Part shown: positions 1 through 7,860 of the stretch, one piece after another | Numbering within the stretch: the first letter of the stretch is position 1 | Layout: every line of letters begins with the position of its first letter | DNA from: Ascidiaceihabitans sp029251465 | GTDB taxonomy: Bacteria > Pseudomonadota > Alphaproteobacteria > Rhodobacterales > Rhodobacteraceae | NCBI RefSeq assembly: GCF_042932805.1 | Contig: NZ_CP170633.1 | Coordinates: 3,348,001-3,412,000, forward strand | Reading direction: 5' to 3' | Length of the DNA stretch: 64,000 nt | Position numbers and translations under genes: made by a program | Notes under the pieces: generated by a model | Databases searched by the model: none | What the model was told of the DNA's origin: nothing | The model's input: only the letters and a program-made list of their open reading frames with translations

Positions 1-267
1 GACACCGATATGACGATCGACAACCGCAAAGGCCGCGTCGAGCAAAGCGTCGACCATTTCGGGGCGGATGATGCAGATGACCTGCACCATGCCAGAGGCG
101 CGGCTGATTTGGCCTTCGCGGCTCCACCCACCAGAGCGACCTGACCCGCCCAAAACGGGCAAGACGGTGTATCCGGTGACATCTGCGGCCTCAATTGCGT
201 CGGTCAGTCGCTTTTGCATCACCGCTTCGATGGTGATTTCTACGCGTTTGGCGTCATGGGTTTGCAT
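1..267 (-). CDS. SbtB-type PII-like signalling protein (partial, C-terminus beyond the window edge)
   Basis: The first 89 residues of a PII-fold protein are present, beginning MQTHDAKRVEITIEAVMQKR and running off the left edge. PII-like proteins are small trimeric effector sensors. The SbtB branch binds adenine nucleotides and controls the bicarbonate permease SbtA. The sequence shows an N-terminal beta strand followed by a T-loop region rich in Gly and Ser (GGSGRSGGWSREG) and the strand MVQVICIIRPEMVDALL. The ATG lies 4 bases after the sbtA stop codon, and the Shine-Dalgarno AGGAGG (complement of 275-280) overlaps the end of sbtA, so the two are almost certainly co-translated. The functional assignment rests mainly on the SbtA neighbour. 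The C-terminal part, which decides between SbtB subtypes, is not visible. Confidence 0.75.
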   Translation of the reverse strand, partial: MQTHDAKRVEITIEAVMQKRLTDAIEAADVTGYTVLPVLGGSGRSGGWSREGQISRASGMVQVICIIRPEMVDALLDAAFAVVDRHIGV

Positions 268-270
268 GGG

Positions 271-1248
271 TTAGCCTCCTGTCGCGAATTGGGCCACCGC
301 AAGGTACAGCGGGATGCCAATCGTTAGGTTGAATGGGAACGTTACGCCCAAGGATAGCGTCAGATAGATGGATGGTTTTGCTTCGGGCAGGGCCACGCGC
401 ATGGCGGCGGGCACGGCGATGTAGCTGGCCGAGGCGCTGAGCACCATCATCAGGACCACGCCCCCGGTGGACAGGCCCAACAACAGGCCGGCCCCAAGGC
501 CAAAGACGCTGCCGATCACCGGCATCAAGACACCAAACGCCAACAAGCCGGGGCGCATGACACCGCCGCCTTCGCGCAGGCCACGTCCGGCAACCAGACC
601 CATGTCCAGCAAGAACAGGCACAGCACACCTTTGAATGGGGCGACGATAAAGCTTTCGATTTCCGCGAGGCCTGCGGGGCCTGTTGCCCAACCGATAAAG
701 AACGCGCCGATCAGCAGAACGATTGATCCGTTCAACAAGATTTCACGCATCAGGTCGTTGTCCATCCGTTGACCGGATGATCCGCGCGACACCAGCCAAA
801 GGGCCGATAGGATCGCTGGTGCTTCCATCGCGGCTGCGACGGCGACCATGTATCCCTCGGATGCGATGCCGGAACTTTCCAGAACAGATATAGCCGCCAC
901 AAAGGTCACGATCGAGATTGATCCGTAGTGTGCTGCGACCGCTGCGGCATCAAGCCTTGACAGTTTTGACATGAATTGCAGCAGACCAAACGCAATCAGC
1001 GGCAGTGCGAAAGACAGGATTATGCCGGCCAAAAGTGACAGGCCCAGCGTGCCGTCGATCCCGTGGTCTGCGACGCTGACACCGCCCTTAAATCCGATGG
1101 CAAACAGCAGGTAGATCGACATGCCTTTGGCAACCGCTTCGGGGATACTAAGGTCGGATCGGGCCAAGGCCGCCAACACGCCAAGCGCAAAAGACAAGAT
1201 TATCGGCGACACCAAATTGTTCGCCGCAAGACTTAGAATATCACCCAT
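271..1248 (-). CDS. sbtA: Sodium-dependent bicarbonate permease, SbtA family
   Basis: This is a polytopic inner-membrane protein of about 325 residues with some ten hydrophobic segments in two halves. The first half carries AAHYGSISIVTF (about residues 105-116) and the second SASASYIAVPAAMR (about 271-284), both typical of the SbtA/DUF897 family, which imports bicarbonate with sodium. An ATG nine bases upstream (1257) is possible. The ATG at 1248 is preferred because AAGGA (complement of 1258-1262) sits nine bases before it and overlaps the other start. A carbonic anhydrase lies directly upstream and a PII-like gene directly downstream on the same strand, the usual SbtA/SbtB/carbonic anhydrase theme. 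A palindrome at 1273-1286 lies in the probable promoter. The family call is firm; substrate and physiological role are inferred. Confidence 0.88.
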   Translation of the reverse strand: MGDILSLAANNLVSPIILSFALGVLAALARSDLSIPEAVAKGMSIYLLFAIGFKGGVSVADHGIDGTLGLSLLAGIILSFALPLIAFGLLQFMSKLSRLDAAAVAAHYGSISIVTFVAAISVLESSGIASEGYMVAVAAAMEAPAILSALWLVSRGSSGQRMDNDLMREILLNGSIVLLIGAFFIGWATGPAGLAEIESFIVAPFKGVLCLFLLDMGLVAGRGLREGGGVMRPGLLAFGVLMPVIGSVFGLGAGLLLGLSTGGVVLMMVLSASASYIAVPAAMRVALPEAKPSIYLTLSLGVTFPFNLTIGIPLYLAVAQFATGG

Positions 1249-1272
1249 ACCAGTCATTCCTTGCTGATTTTA

Positions 1273-1286
1273 TGAACGCTTGTTCA
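1273..1286. promoter_or_regulatory. Inverted repeat TGAAC-N4-GTTCA upstream of sbtA, possible operator
   Basis: TGAACGCTTGTTCA has perfect 5-base arms around a 4-base centre and lies 25-38 bases upstream of the preferred sbtA start, between the carbonic anhydrase and sbtA. The shape resembles TetR-family operators. It suggests that sbtA-sbtB can be controlled separately from the carbonic anhydrase. No regulator gene lies next to it, so this is inference from symmetry and position only. Confidence 0.35.
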
Positions 1287-1325
1287 ATTAATCGGAGATA
1301 TAGATGAAATTTTAACGAAGTAAAG

Positions 1326-1976
1326 TCAAACGCCCTGAAATACTTTGGTTTCGGGGTTGAAATACTCCAGCCCGCCTTCGCCGATATCCGTCCACAAGCC
1401 GTGTAATGTCAGCGCACCATCCTCGACCCGGTCTTTGATAAACGGAAAGGTCATCAGGTTTTCCATAGAGGCCATAACCGCATGTTTTTCCAGTTGGCGG
1501 GCTTGGATTTCAGGATCAGGTTCGTCTGCAACCAGCGCGTATTTCGGGCGTAAAATATCCATCCAACGGCCAACGAAACTGGCCTTTTCCTCGAGCTGCG
1601 GCGCGTTGCCTTTGCACATGTCGATGCAGCCTTGAACGCCACCGCAGCTAGAATGACCCAACACGATTAAATGCGCTACATTCAAGGCAGTTACGGCATA
1701 TTCCACCGCTGCACTGGTACCGTGATGATCACCGTCTGGCGCAAACGGCGGGACAAGATTTGCGATGTTGCGGTGGATAAAAAACTCGCCCTGATCAGCG
1801 CCGAAAATCGACGTGACATGAACGCGACTGTCACAACAAGAAATCACCATTGCGCGCGGGCGCTGCCCTTCGGACGCAAGACGGCGATACCAGGCTTGGT
1901 TTTCCGCGTAACCGGTGGCTTTCCACCCTTGATATCGTTGCAAAAGATAGGCCGGCAAAGGTTTCGCGTGCTGCAT
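1326..1976 (-). CDS. Beta-class carbonic anhydrase
   Basis: A cytoplasmic zinc enzyme that interconverts CO2 and bicarbonate. The zinc ligands and catalytic dyad are readable: CCDSR gives Cys47, Asp49 and Arg51, and GHSSCGG gives His108 and Cys111. The length of 216 residues is normal for the class. A TTG 12 bases upstream (1988) would add four residues; the ATG at 1976 is preferred as a standard start with a GGA-containing leader about ten bases away. It lies 77 bases upstream of sbtA on the same strand, so it could supply or consume the bicarbonate carried by SbtA. It is divergent from the plus-strand genes that begin at about 2055-2140. Confidence 0.93.
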   Translation of the reverse strand: MQHAKPLPAYLLQRYQGWKATGYAENQAWYRRLASEGQRPRAMVISCCDSRVHVTSIFGADQGEFFIHRNIANLVPPFAPDGDHHGTSAAVEYAVTALNVAHLIVLGHSSCGGVQGCIDMCKGNAPQLEEKASFVGRWMDILRPKYALVADEPDPEIQARQLEKHAVMASMENLMTFPFIKDRVEDGALTLHGLWTDIGEGGLEYFNPETKVFQGV

Positions 1977-2054
1977 ATTTGGATCCAAACCCTATTCAAA
2001 CGTCCTGCTCATTAGCCTGAATTCTTATCGAATTCGAGAGAAAAAGACGTGTGG

Positions 2055-2132
2055 ATGTTCGATGCACTAACCAAATCGAAAAGGTCTTTTGCCAAATTGA
2101 CGTTGGCCGTGGGGGTCATGAGTTTAGGGTGA
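2055..2132 (+). CDS. Possible 25-residue peptide upstream of the Hpt-like gene
   Basis: An ATG-to-TGA frame encodes 25 residues with a basic N-terminus (ALTKSKRSFAKL) and a short hydrophobic end (TLAVGVMSLG). It stops seven bases before the next start. The leader GAGAGAAAAAGACG gives only a weak ribosome site. It could be a leader peptide, a tiny membrane peptide or chance. I know of no family for it, and the case rests only on position and composition. Confidence 0.2.
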   Translation: MFDALTKSKRSFAKLTLAVGVMSLG

Positions 2133-2139
2133 GAAAGAA

Positions 2140-2520
2140 ATGCAAGTGGTAACACAACTCCGACTGACGGAGCAGGTCGATCTGGATCACAGCCAGCTCA
2201 GCACGCTTTATGCGCAGCTTGGCCCCGCCGGGGCCGAAGATGTGGTGTGTCGCGCAATGGAGGAATTGGCGCTGCGCCTGTCCCATTGTGAGCGGCTGTT
2301 TAAGGCGGCGAACTGGGCTGAACTACGCAAAAGTGCCCGATCTTTGGTCGCGATTGCTGATCAGATCGGCATGAAAGGCGTGTCAATTGTTGCCAACGAC
2401 GTGACCGTTTGCGTCGACAACAAAAGCGATATTGCGCTGGCCGCCACCATGCACCGTCTGATGCGCATCGGCGAGGGATCGTTGACCGCAATTTGGGAAC
2501 TACAGGACATCACGATCTGA
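2140..2520 (+). CDS. Hpt-like four-helix protein lacking the phospho-accepting histidine
   Basis: The product has 126 residues, is all-helical in appearance, soluble and without a signal peptide. The segment SARSLVAIADQIGM (residues 65-78) lines up with the Hpt (histidine phosphotransfer) core pattern A-H-x-L-K-G-x-A-x-x-I-G-A, but the histidine position is Arg67 and the following lysine is Val70. This suggests a degenerate phosphotransfer fold used as a binding or inhibitory domain. The start has GAGAAAG five bases ahead. It precedes the M17 aminopeptidase by 82 bases on the same strand. The resemblance is by eye on a short motif, so the protein may simply be a conserved protein of unknown function. 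Confidence 0.55.
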   Translation: MQVVTQLRLTEQVDLDHSQLSTLYAQLGPAGAEDVVCRAMEELALRLSHCERLFKAANWAELRKSARSLVAIADQIGMKGVSIVANDVTVCVDNKSDIALAATMHRLMRIGEGSLTAIWELQDITI

Positions 2521-2602
2521 TCAGCGCGGCGTATGATCGGTCTTGCAGGTCGCGCACAAGCGGCTAGGCTGTGGCCAAATTCAGGTCACAGAAAGATACC
2601 TT

Positions 2603-3988
2603 ATGTCCGTTCAATTTGCCGACCCCTCTGCGCCAACCATCCCCCTTCATGTGATTGACGAAGCAAACTGCGCTGATTGGCTCTCGGCCCAACCGGCATC
2701 TGTTCAGGGCTGGGCAACTGCCAACGGATTTACCGGCGGGATGCGCCAAGCGGTGGTTGTACCTGGACCCGATGGGCAAATTGCGATGGCTTTGGCAGGA
2801 TTCGGATCAGACGCTGCACGGGCGCGGGGTCGTTTCCCGCTGGCCGCAGCCGCCGCGACGTTACCCGCAGGTGTTTATGCCATTGAGTCCGGCCTGACAC
2901 CTGATCAATTGGCCGAAGAGTCCCTTGGCTGGTTGTTGCAAAGCTACCGGTTTGATCGCTACGCTACGGCTGCTCCTATGGGTGCACAACTGGCCGCACA
3001 CGCCGATATTGATGCCGCAGAAATCCAGATACTCGCCAGCGGAGAAGCATTGACCCGCGACCTGATTAACACCCCCGCATCAGACATGGGCCCGCCAGAT
3101 TTAGAACACGCTGCACGCAATTTAGCCGCCGCGTTTGAGGCTGACATCACAGTTATCACCGGCGAGGATTTGCTGGCCCAGAACTTTCCTATGATCCACA
3201 CCGTTGGTCGTGCGGCTGATCGCGCACCGCGTCTGATCGACTTGCGCTGGGGTGCGTCAGGGCCCAAAATTACGCTGGTCGGCAAGGGCGTTTGTTTCGA
3301 CACAGGCGGCCTAAATCTAAAGCCAGGTGCGTCGATGGGATTGATGAAAAAGGACATGGGCGGTTCTGCAGCGGTCTTGGGTCTTGCGCATATGTTGATG
3401 GCCACGGGGCAAGACATTCAATTGCGCGTGCTGATCCCTGCGGTCGAAAATTCAGTGTCTAGCAACGCGTTTCGCCCGCAGGATATCCTGACATCGCGCA
3501 AGGGACTATCGGTTGAGATCAACAACACCGACGCGGAAGGGCGCCTTGTTTTGGCCGATGCCTTGGCGCTCGCCGACGAAGAAAATCCTGATCTGATCAT
3601 TTCCATGGCAACACTGACGGGCGCGGCGCGTGTCGCAGTTGGTCCTGATCTGGCCCCTTATTTCACGGATGATCCAAAACTGGCGACGGCGCTTGAGGCT
3701 GCCGCGTCAGCCTGCGCTGATCCGGTCTGGCGGATGCCGTTTCATGACCCCTACGAGGCGATGATTGAACCCGGAATTGCAGATCTCGACAACGCACCCA
3801 AAGGTGGGTTTGCAGGCTGCATCACAGCCGCGCTTTTCCTGCGTCGTTTCGTGACCAAAACGCCCGCGTACATGCACTTCGACATCTACGGCTGGCAACC
3901 AACAGCGGCACCCGCCCGCCCGAAAGGCGGTGTCGGCCAAGCAACCCGTGCCCTGTTCACAATGCTCAAATCAGACGTTCTGAAATGA
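2603..3988 (+). CDS. Leucyl aminopeptidase family protein (M17)
   Basis: A cytosolic metallo-aminopeptidase of 461 residues that removes N-terminal residues from peptides. The C-terminal catalytic domain shows GKGVCFDTGG (Lys228, Asp233 as metal ligands) and the family signature NTDAEGR (308-314, with Asp310 and Glu312 binding metal and Arg314 catalytic). The N-terminal domain is divergent, as usual in this family. The frame is open 60 bases further upstream, but the ATG at 2603 follows an AGAAAG site and gives a normal N-terminus. Its stop overlaps the next start in ATGA, so it is translationally coupled to the NlpC/P60 peptidase. This pairing suggests shared peptide or muropeptide processing. 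Peptide preference is unknown. Confidence 0.93.
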   Translation: MSVQFADPSAPTIPLHVIDEANCADWLSAQPASVQGWATANGFTGGMRQAVVVPGPDGQIAMALAGFGSDAARARGRFPLAAAAATLPAGVYAIESGLTPDQLAEESLGWLLQSYRFDRYATAAPMGAQLAAHADIDAAEIQILASGEALTRDLINTPASDMGPPDLEHAARNLAAAFEADITVITGEDLLAQNFPMIHTVGRAADRAPRLIDLRWGASGPKITLVGKGVCFDTGGLNLKPGASMGLMKKDMGGSAAVLGLAHMLMATGQDIQLRVLIPAVENSVSSNAFRPQDILTSRKGLSVEINNTDAEGRLVLADALALADEENPDLIISMATLTGAARVAVGPDLAPYFTDDPKLATALEAAASACADPVWRMPFHDPYEAMIEPGIADLDNAPKGGFAGCITAALFLRRFVTKTPAYMHFDIYGWQPTAAPARPKGGVGQATRALFTMLKSDVLK

Positions 3989-4779
3989 GCGATCCTCGAT
4001 CTACTCCTGATCCGGATCGGGTCACCCAAGACAGCAAGGCACGGGTGGTTTGGCCCGTTGCTGATCTGAACCGGCACCCCGGACAATCCCGTGATCGGCA
4101 GGTTCTGTTTGGGGAACGGCTGACTGTTCTGGGCCAAGACGGGGCGGACAGTTACGTGATTGCCGACAAAGACGGCTATGTCGGTTACGTCAACACGGCT
4201 GCTTTGGGCCCTGACACTCCGGTCACGCACCGCATCTGCGCACCCGCGACGCACGCCTACACAGAGGCGAATATGAAGTCCGCAGATTTAACCACCCTGC
4301 ATCATGGCAGTTTGATTCATGTCACTGAAATGGTCGGAACCTTCGCACAAACAGATCAAGGATTTGTCCCGAAACAGCACATCGCGCCGGCAACGCACCC
4401 CGAAACGGACATCATCGCAGTCGCAAAACTGTACCTTGGCACACCTTATTTGTGGGGGGGAAATAGCCGGTTGGGCATCGATTGCTCTGGCTTGATCCAA
4501 GCTGCGTTGGTCGCCTGCGCCCTGCCTTGCCCCGGCGACAGTGATCAGCAAAAAGACCAACTTGGAACACACTTGCCACCCGAATCTTTCGCACAAAAGG
4601 GTGATCTGTTTTTCTGGAAAGGGCATGTGGCCTTCGCCGCAGATTCCGAAACTTTGATCCATGCAAATGCGCACCACATGCGCGTCGTATTCGAACCTAT
4701 CGACACAGCTATTGCTAGAATTCAAGCCCAGGGGGATGGCCCTGTCACAGCCCACAAACGATTGGTGCCATTGGGCTGA
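3985..4779 (+). CDS. NlpC/P60 (C40) family peptidase with N-terminal SH3-type domains
   Basis: A 264-residue cysteine peptidase of the class that cuts D-Glu to diamino-acid bonds in peptidoglycan peptides. Residues 20-135 look like bacterial SH3 repeats. The catalytic domain follows: LGTPYLWGGNSRLGIDCSG places the nucleophile at Cys167, KGHVAFA gives His214, and LIHANAHH near residue 226 probably gives the third polar residue. I see no signal peptide, which is usual for roseobacter members paired with an M17 aminopeptidase and fits a role in recycling imported muropeptides. It starts inside the stop of the aminopeptidase gene (ATGA). It ends convergently with the DUF2794 gene, 80 bases away. 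Confidence 0.9.
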   Translation: MSDPRSTPDPDRVTQDSKARVVWPVADLNRHPGQSRDRQVLFGERLTVLGQDGADSYVIADKDGYVGYVNTAALGPDTPVTHRICAPATHAYTEANMKSADLTTLHHGSLIHVTEMVGTFAQTDQGFVPKQHIAPATHPETDIIAVAKLYLGTPYLWGGNSRLGIDCSGLIQAALVACALPCPGDSDQQKDQLGTHLPPESFAQKGDLFFWKGHVAFAADSETLIHANAHHMRVVFEPIDTAIARIQAQGDGPVTAHKRLVPLG

Positions 4780-4836
4780 CAACAGCCGCAAAGCAGACCA
4801 AAACCAATTTCCGGATGGGAATTGAAAACATCGTGT

Positions 4837-4849
4837 GGCCCGCAGGGCC
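4837..4849. terminator. Short GC hairpin between convergent genes
   Basis: GGCCC-GCA-GGGCC forms a 5-base-pair stem with a 3-base loop in the 79-base gap between the converging NlpC/P60 and DUF2794 genes. There is no T tract on either side, so it is at best a weak or Rho-assisted terminator. Confidence 0.25.
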
Positions 4850-4858
4850 TCCGTTAGA

Positions 4859-5206
4859 TCAGTCGACGACGCGGATCAGCTTGCGTTCCAGCACGCGCAG
4901 CACGGTTTTCAAATCTTGCCCGCGCCGCAATACCTGACCGTCCATCCCTACCAGCGCGTACATGCCCTGTTTGTCACGCAGCTTTGGGCGCTTTTCGATG
5001 CGGTACAGCGGGTATTCCGCCGTCCTGCGAAATATTGAAAAGATCGCAACTTCGCGCAGGGATGAAATCCCGTAGTCCCGCCATTCGCCTGCCGCTACCA
5101 TCCGCCCGTACAGCGACATAATCGGTCCAAGTTCGGTGCGGTGAAACGCAACCTGCGGTGGCGGCATTTCACGAGAGTTAGACGGCGAAGGTGTTTGCAT
5201 ATGCAT
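4859..5206 (-). CDS. DUF2794 family protein
   Basis: A 115-residue soluble protein typical of alphaproteobacteria. The conserved core is present: LYGRMVAAGEWRDYGISSL, then IFSIFRRTAEYPLYRIEK, and the C-terminal VLRRGQDLKTVLRVLERKL. The first 17 residues are low-complexity, and an ATG two codons in is possible. The function of the family is not known. It stands alone on the minus strand between the NlpC/P60 gene and paaI, with which it is divergent. Confidence 0.9.
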   Translation of the reverse strand: MHMQTPSPSNSREMPPPQVAFHRTELGPIMSLYGRMVAAGEWRDYGISSLREVAIFSIFRRTAEYPLYRIEKRPKLRDKQGMYALVGMDGQVLRRGQDLKTVLRVLERKLIRVVD

Positions 5207-5336
5207 AGCTCAACACTTGCGCCCTTTGCAGCGCAAATCAAGTCGTGTCATGGTCCAGCAATGTGCAGGCTTGAATACGTTACACATCTGACGCACTGTG
5301 CTTGAAATCGGAAACATATTAGCGAGACCTCACCCC

Positions 5337-5771
5337 GTGACCCCACAAACCCGTGCCGAAAAATGTGCGTCTTTGATGATTGCCAAAGATGCGACGAGCA
5401 GTGGGCTTGGCATGCGCATCACGCAGATCGCGCCGGGGTGTGCGACGCTGCAAATGGCAGTGCGCCCCGATATGCTGAACGGGCATTCCATTTGTCACGG
5501 TGGCTACATCTTTACGTTGGCGGACAGCGCTTTTGCTTTTGCCTGCAACACCTACAATCAGCTGACCGTCGCGCAACAGAACCAGATCACCTACGTGCAA
5601 TCCGCGCAATTGGGGGAAGTGTTGGTTGCAACGGCAACAGAAACCTCGCGCACGGGGCGTTCCGGCACCTATAGCGTCACCATCGCTGGCCAAGAAGGCC
5701 GCAAAATTGCTTTGTTCCACGGCCTGTCCCGCACGATCAAAGGCCAACATTTTCCAGAAGCCACAACCTGA
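5337..5771 (+). CDS. paaI: Hydroxyphenylacetyl-CoA thioesterase PaaI (hot-dog fold)
   Basis: A 144-residue thioesterase that hydrolyses phenylacetyl-CoA derivatives stalled in the phenylacetate pathway, acting as a safety valve for free CoA. The hot-dog core NGHSICHGGYIFTLADSAFA carries the expected HGG and acidic catalytic residue. The frame is open to a GTG at 5298, but the GTG at 5337 gives the family-like start MTPQTRAEKCASLM and is preferred; neither has a strong ribosome site. It lies 17 bases upstream of paaK on the same strand. No ring-epoxidase genes (paaABCDE) occur in this window. Confidence 0.85.
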   Translation: MTPQTRAEKCASLMIAKDATSSGLGMRITQIAPGCATLQMAVRPDMLNGHSICHGGYIFTLADSAFAFACNTYNQLTVAQQNQITYVQSAQLGEVLVATATETSRTGRSGTYSVTIAGQEGRKIALFHGLSRTIKGQHFPEATT

Positions 5772-5788
5772 TAGACTGAGCTTGCCCC

Positions 5789-7099
5789 ATGAAAGATCTT
5801 ACCCCGGCCAAACCCACCCTCGACCCCATTGAAATCGCCAGTCGAGACGAAATCGAGGCACTGCAATTGAGCCGTCTAAAGTGGTCGCTGAATCACGCCT
5901 ACGACAATGTGCCGTTCTACAAAAAGGCGTTTGATGACGCGGGCGTGCATCCGGATGATCTGCACAGCCTGTCCGATCTTTCCAAGTTTCCGTTCACCGT
6001 CAAAACCGATTTGCGCGACAATTACCCGTTTGCGATGTTCGCCGTCCCGCGTGATCAGGTTGCGCGTATTCACGCCTCATCTGGCACCACTGGGCAGCCC
6101 ACGGTGGTTGGCTATACGCAAAACGACCTTGATAATTGGGGGACTGTTGTGGCGCGTAGCCTGCGTGCTGCGGGTCTGAAACGCGGCGACATGTTGCACA
6201 ATGCCTATGGCTATGGGTTGTTTACAGGCGGCTTGGGCATTCATCTGGGTGCTGACACTCTGGGCGTTGCCACTGTGCCGATTTCGGGTGGAATGACCCC
6301 GCGCCAAGTCCGTCTGATCGAAGATTTCAAACCCAACGGCATCACAGTCACGCCATCCTACGCCTTGTCGATTCTGGACGAATTCGCGAACCAGGGTCTC
6401 GATCCGCGGGCCTGTTCGCTGGACGTCGGTATCTTTGGGGCCGAACCTTGGACCAACGCCATGCGCGTCGAAATCGAGCAAGCCTTTGATATGCACGCCG
6501 TTGATATTTATGGATTGTCCGAAGTCATGGGCCCGGGCGTGTCGATGGAATGCGTCGAAACCAAAGACGGGCTGCACATTTGGGAAGATCACTTTTTCCC
6601 GGAAATCATCAATCCGGAAACCGGTGAACCCGTGGCGGACGGCGAACAAGGCGAGCTGGTTTTCACCTCGCTCACCAAAGAAGCGTTCCCGATTATTCGC
6701 TACCGCACCCGTGATTTGACCCGTTTGTTGCCGGGCACTGCGCGCAGCATGCGGCGGATGGAAAAGGTGACGGGACGCTCTGATGACATGATCATTTTGC
6801 GCGGCGTCAACGTGTTCCCCACCCAGATCGAAGAGGTGCTGATGGCGACCCCCGGTCTTGCCCCGCATTTCCAGATCGAGCTGAGCAAACCCGACCGGAT
6901 GGACCAGATGCGCATTCTGACCGAAGCGGCAGATGATAGCGTTTCTGACGACGCACGCGCCGCCGCAGGTAAAGCATTGAGTGCCGGCATCAAGCAAAGC
7001 ATCGGCATCAGCTCGGCCGTGGATGTTGGCCCTGTCGGCAGCGTCGCACGGTCCGAAGGCAAGGCCGTGCGGATCGTGGACAATCGCCCAAAATCCTAA
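5789..7099 (+). CDS. paaK: Phenylacetate--CoA ligase
   Basis: A 436-residue adenylate-forming enzyme that makes phenylacetyl-CoA from phenylacetate, ATP and CoA. The AMP-binding loop SSGTTGQPTVVGY is at residues 97-109. YGLSEVMGPGVSMEC is the A5-type motif, YRTRDLTRL and GRSDDMIILRGVNVFPTQIE mark the hinge and C-terminal domain, and the length is normal. It follows paaI closely, and the two probably form a unit feeding a phenylacetate pathway encoded elsewhere. It ends convergently with the small HTH gene, with a hairpin in the gap. Confidence 0.95.
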   Translation: MKDLTPAKPTLDPIEIASRDEIEALQLSRLKWSLNHAYDNVPFYKKAFDDAGVHPDDLHSLSDLSKFPFTVKTDLRDNYPFAMFAVPRDQVARIHASSGTTGQPTVVGYTQNDLDNWGTVVARSLRAAGLKRGDMLHNAYGYGLFTGGLGIHLGADTLGVATVPISGGMTPRQVRLIEDFKPNGITVTPSYALSILDEFANQGLDPRACSLDVGIFGAEPWTNAMRVEIEQAFDMHAVDIYGLSEVMGPGVSMECVETKDGLHIWEDHFFPEIINPETGEPVADGEQGELVFTSLTKEAFPIIRYRTRDLTRLLPGTARSMRRMEKVTGRSDDMIILRGVNVFPTQIEEVLMATPGLAPHFQIELSKPDRMDQMRILTEAADDSVSDDARAAAGKALSAGIKQSIGISSAVDVGPVGSVARSEGKAVRIVDNRPKS

Positions 7100-7114
7100 A
7101 TGCAGTGCGGGTAA

Positions 7115-7132
7115 GGTGCATCTTGATGCACC
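7115..7132. terminator. Perfect hairpin between paaK and the HTH gene
   Basis: GGTGCATC-TT-GATGCACC is a perfect 8-base inverted repeat (6 base pairs with a realistic loop) in the 45-base gap between two converging genes. No T tract follows on either strand. It is likely a transcript-end hairpin that serves both directions. Confidence 0.45.
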
Positions 7133-7144
7133 ACCGCGCCACAT

Positions 7145-7354
7145 TCATGGCACCACAACAGCCTCCAGCAGATCACCGGGCTGACATTCCAACACCTCGC
7201 AAATCCGCGCCAGCGTCGAAAACCGCAGCCCTTTGACCTTGCCTGATTTTAGCAAACTCAGGTTTTGCACACTGATCCCAATAGCTTCGTCCAAGTCCTT
7301 GGACTTCATTTTCCGCTGCGCCAAGACAACGTCCAATCGCACTACAATTTCCAT
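7145..7354 (-). CDS. Small Cro/CI-type helix-turn-helix regulator (YozG-like)
   Basis: A 69-residue DNA-binding protein consisting of little more than one HTH: RKMKSKDLDEAIGISVQNLS, then LLKSGKVKGLRFSTLARICE and a C-terminal LECQPGDLLE. This is the small regulator that commonly accompanies DUF2975 membrane proteins. The frame is open upstream, but the ATG at 7354 overlaps the DUF2975 stop (TGATG), giving tight coupling with the membrane protein. A role as a membrane-tethered or titrated repressor is plausible but not shown. Confidence 0.85.
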   Translation of the reverse strand: MEIVVRLDVVLAQRKMKSKDLDEAIGISVQNLSLLKSGKVKGLRFSTLARICEVLECQPGDLLEAVVVP

Positions 7355-7845
7355 CACAAGAACCCATCGTTTTCTTCGGATATCCGCGACGCTTCTTTCA
7401 TGACCCAGCCCATAAGTACAAATGCCAATCCGTAAAAGATGTTGGTGAAATGTGTTGAGCTGTACCAAAATCGCACAGGCAGAGGCCCGCTTGGGTTGGC
7501 CCACGACAGCATCATCGGGCTATATGCCGCCGCCGCCAAATGCGTGACGGATGACAATGCACCGCACATGCCCATCCAGAAAATCATCCGTGCCATCCCG
7601 TTGGAAAATACCTCGCCCCGCGCAAGGCTCCATAAAATTCGCAGCGCAATGAGCCGCGCGAATATGCCGAATAGCACCGGTATCATCCAAGCAGCAAAGT
7701 AGATCAAACGCTGGCCAAACTGGATTTGCGCACCTTGCTCCACCCAGCTTTGGGTCACCCATTCATCCGGCGTAGAAAATACAAAATCATAGCGCCAGCT
7801 GATGGCCCGATACGGGTAATACACCAGGAACATCAAGGTCGGCAC
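7354..7845 (-). CDS. DUF2975 membrane protein, possibly shortened at its N-terminus
   Basis: About 163 residues with a partial first hydrophobic segment (PTLMFLVYYPYRAISW) and three further membrane spans near residues 45-65, 85-105 and 130-150. It ends with the family-like WVMKEASRISEENDGFL. The first usable start is a GTG at 7845. The in-frame codons just upstream (INLIV) continue the hydrophobic stretch, but no start codon occurs before a TGA at 7876-7878, so the natural N-terminus may have been lost. It is coupled to the HTH gene downstream and starts only 15 bases from the start of the broken gene on the other strand. Confidence 0.75.
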   Translation of the reverse strand: MPTLMFLVYYPYRAISWRYDFVFSTPDEWVTQSWVEQGAQIQFGQRLIYFAAWMIPVLFGIFARLIALRILWSLARGEVFSNGMARMIFWMGMCGALSSVTHLAAAAYSPMMLSWANPSGPLPVRFWYSSTHFTNIFYGLAFVLMGWVMKEASRISEENDGFL

Positions 7846-7860
7846 GATAAGGTTTATGTC

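Noticed and set aside
254..691. Long open frame opposite/overlapping sbtA
   Set aside because: It overlaps sbtA in another frame, has Arg-, Pro- and Cys-rich composition and no ribosome site; sbtA explains the region.
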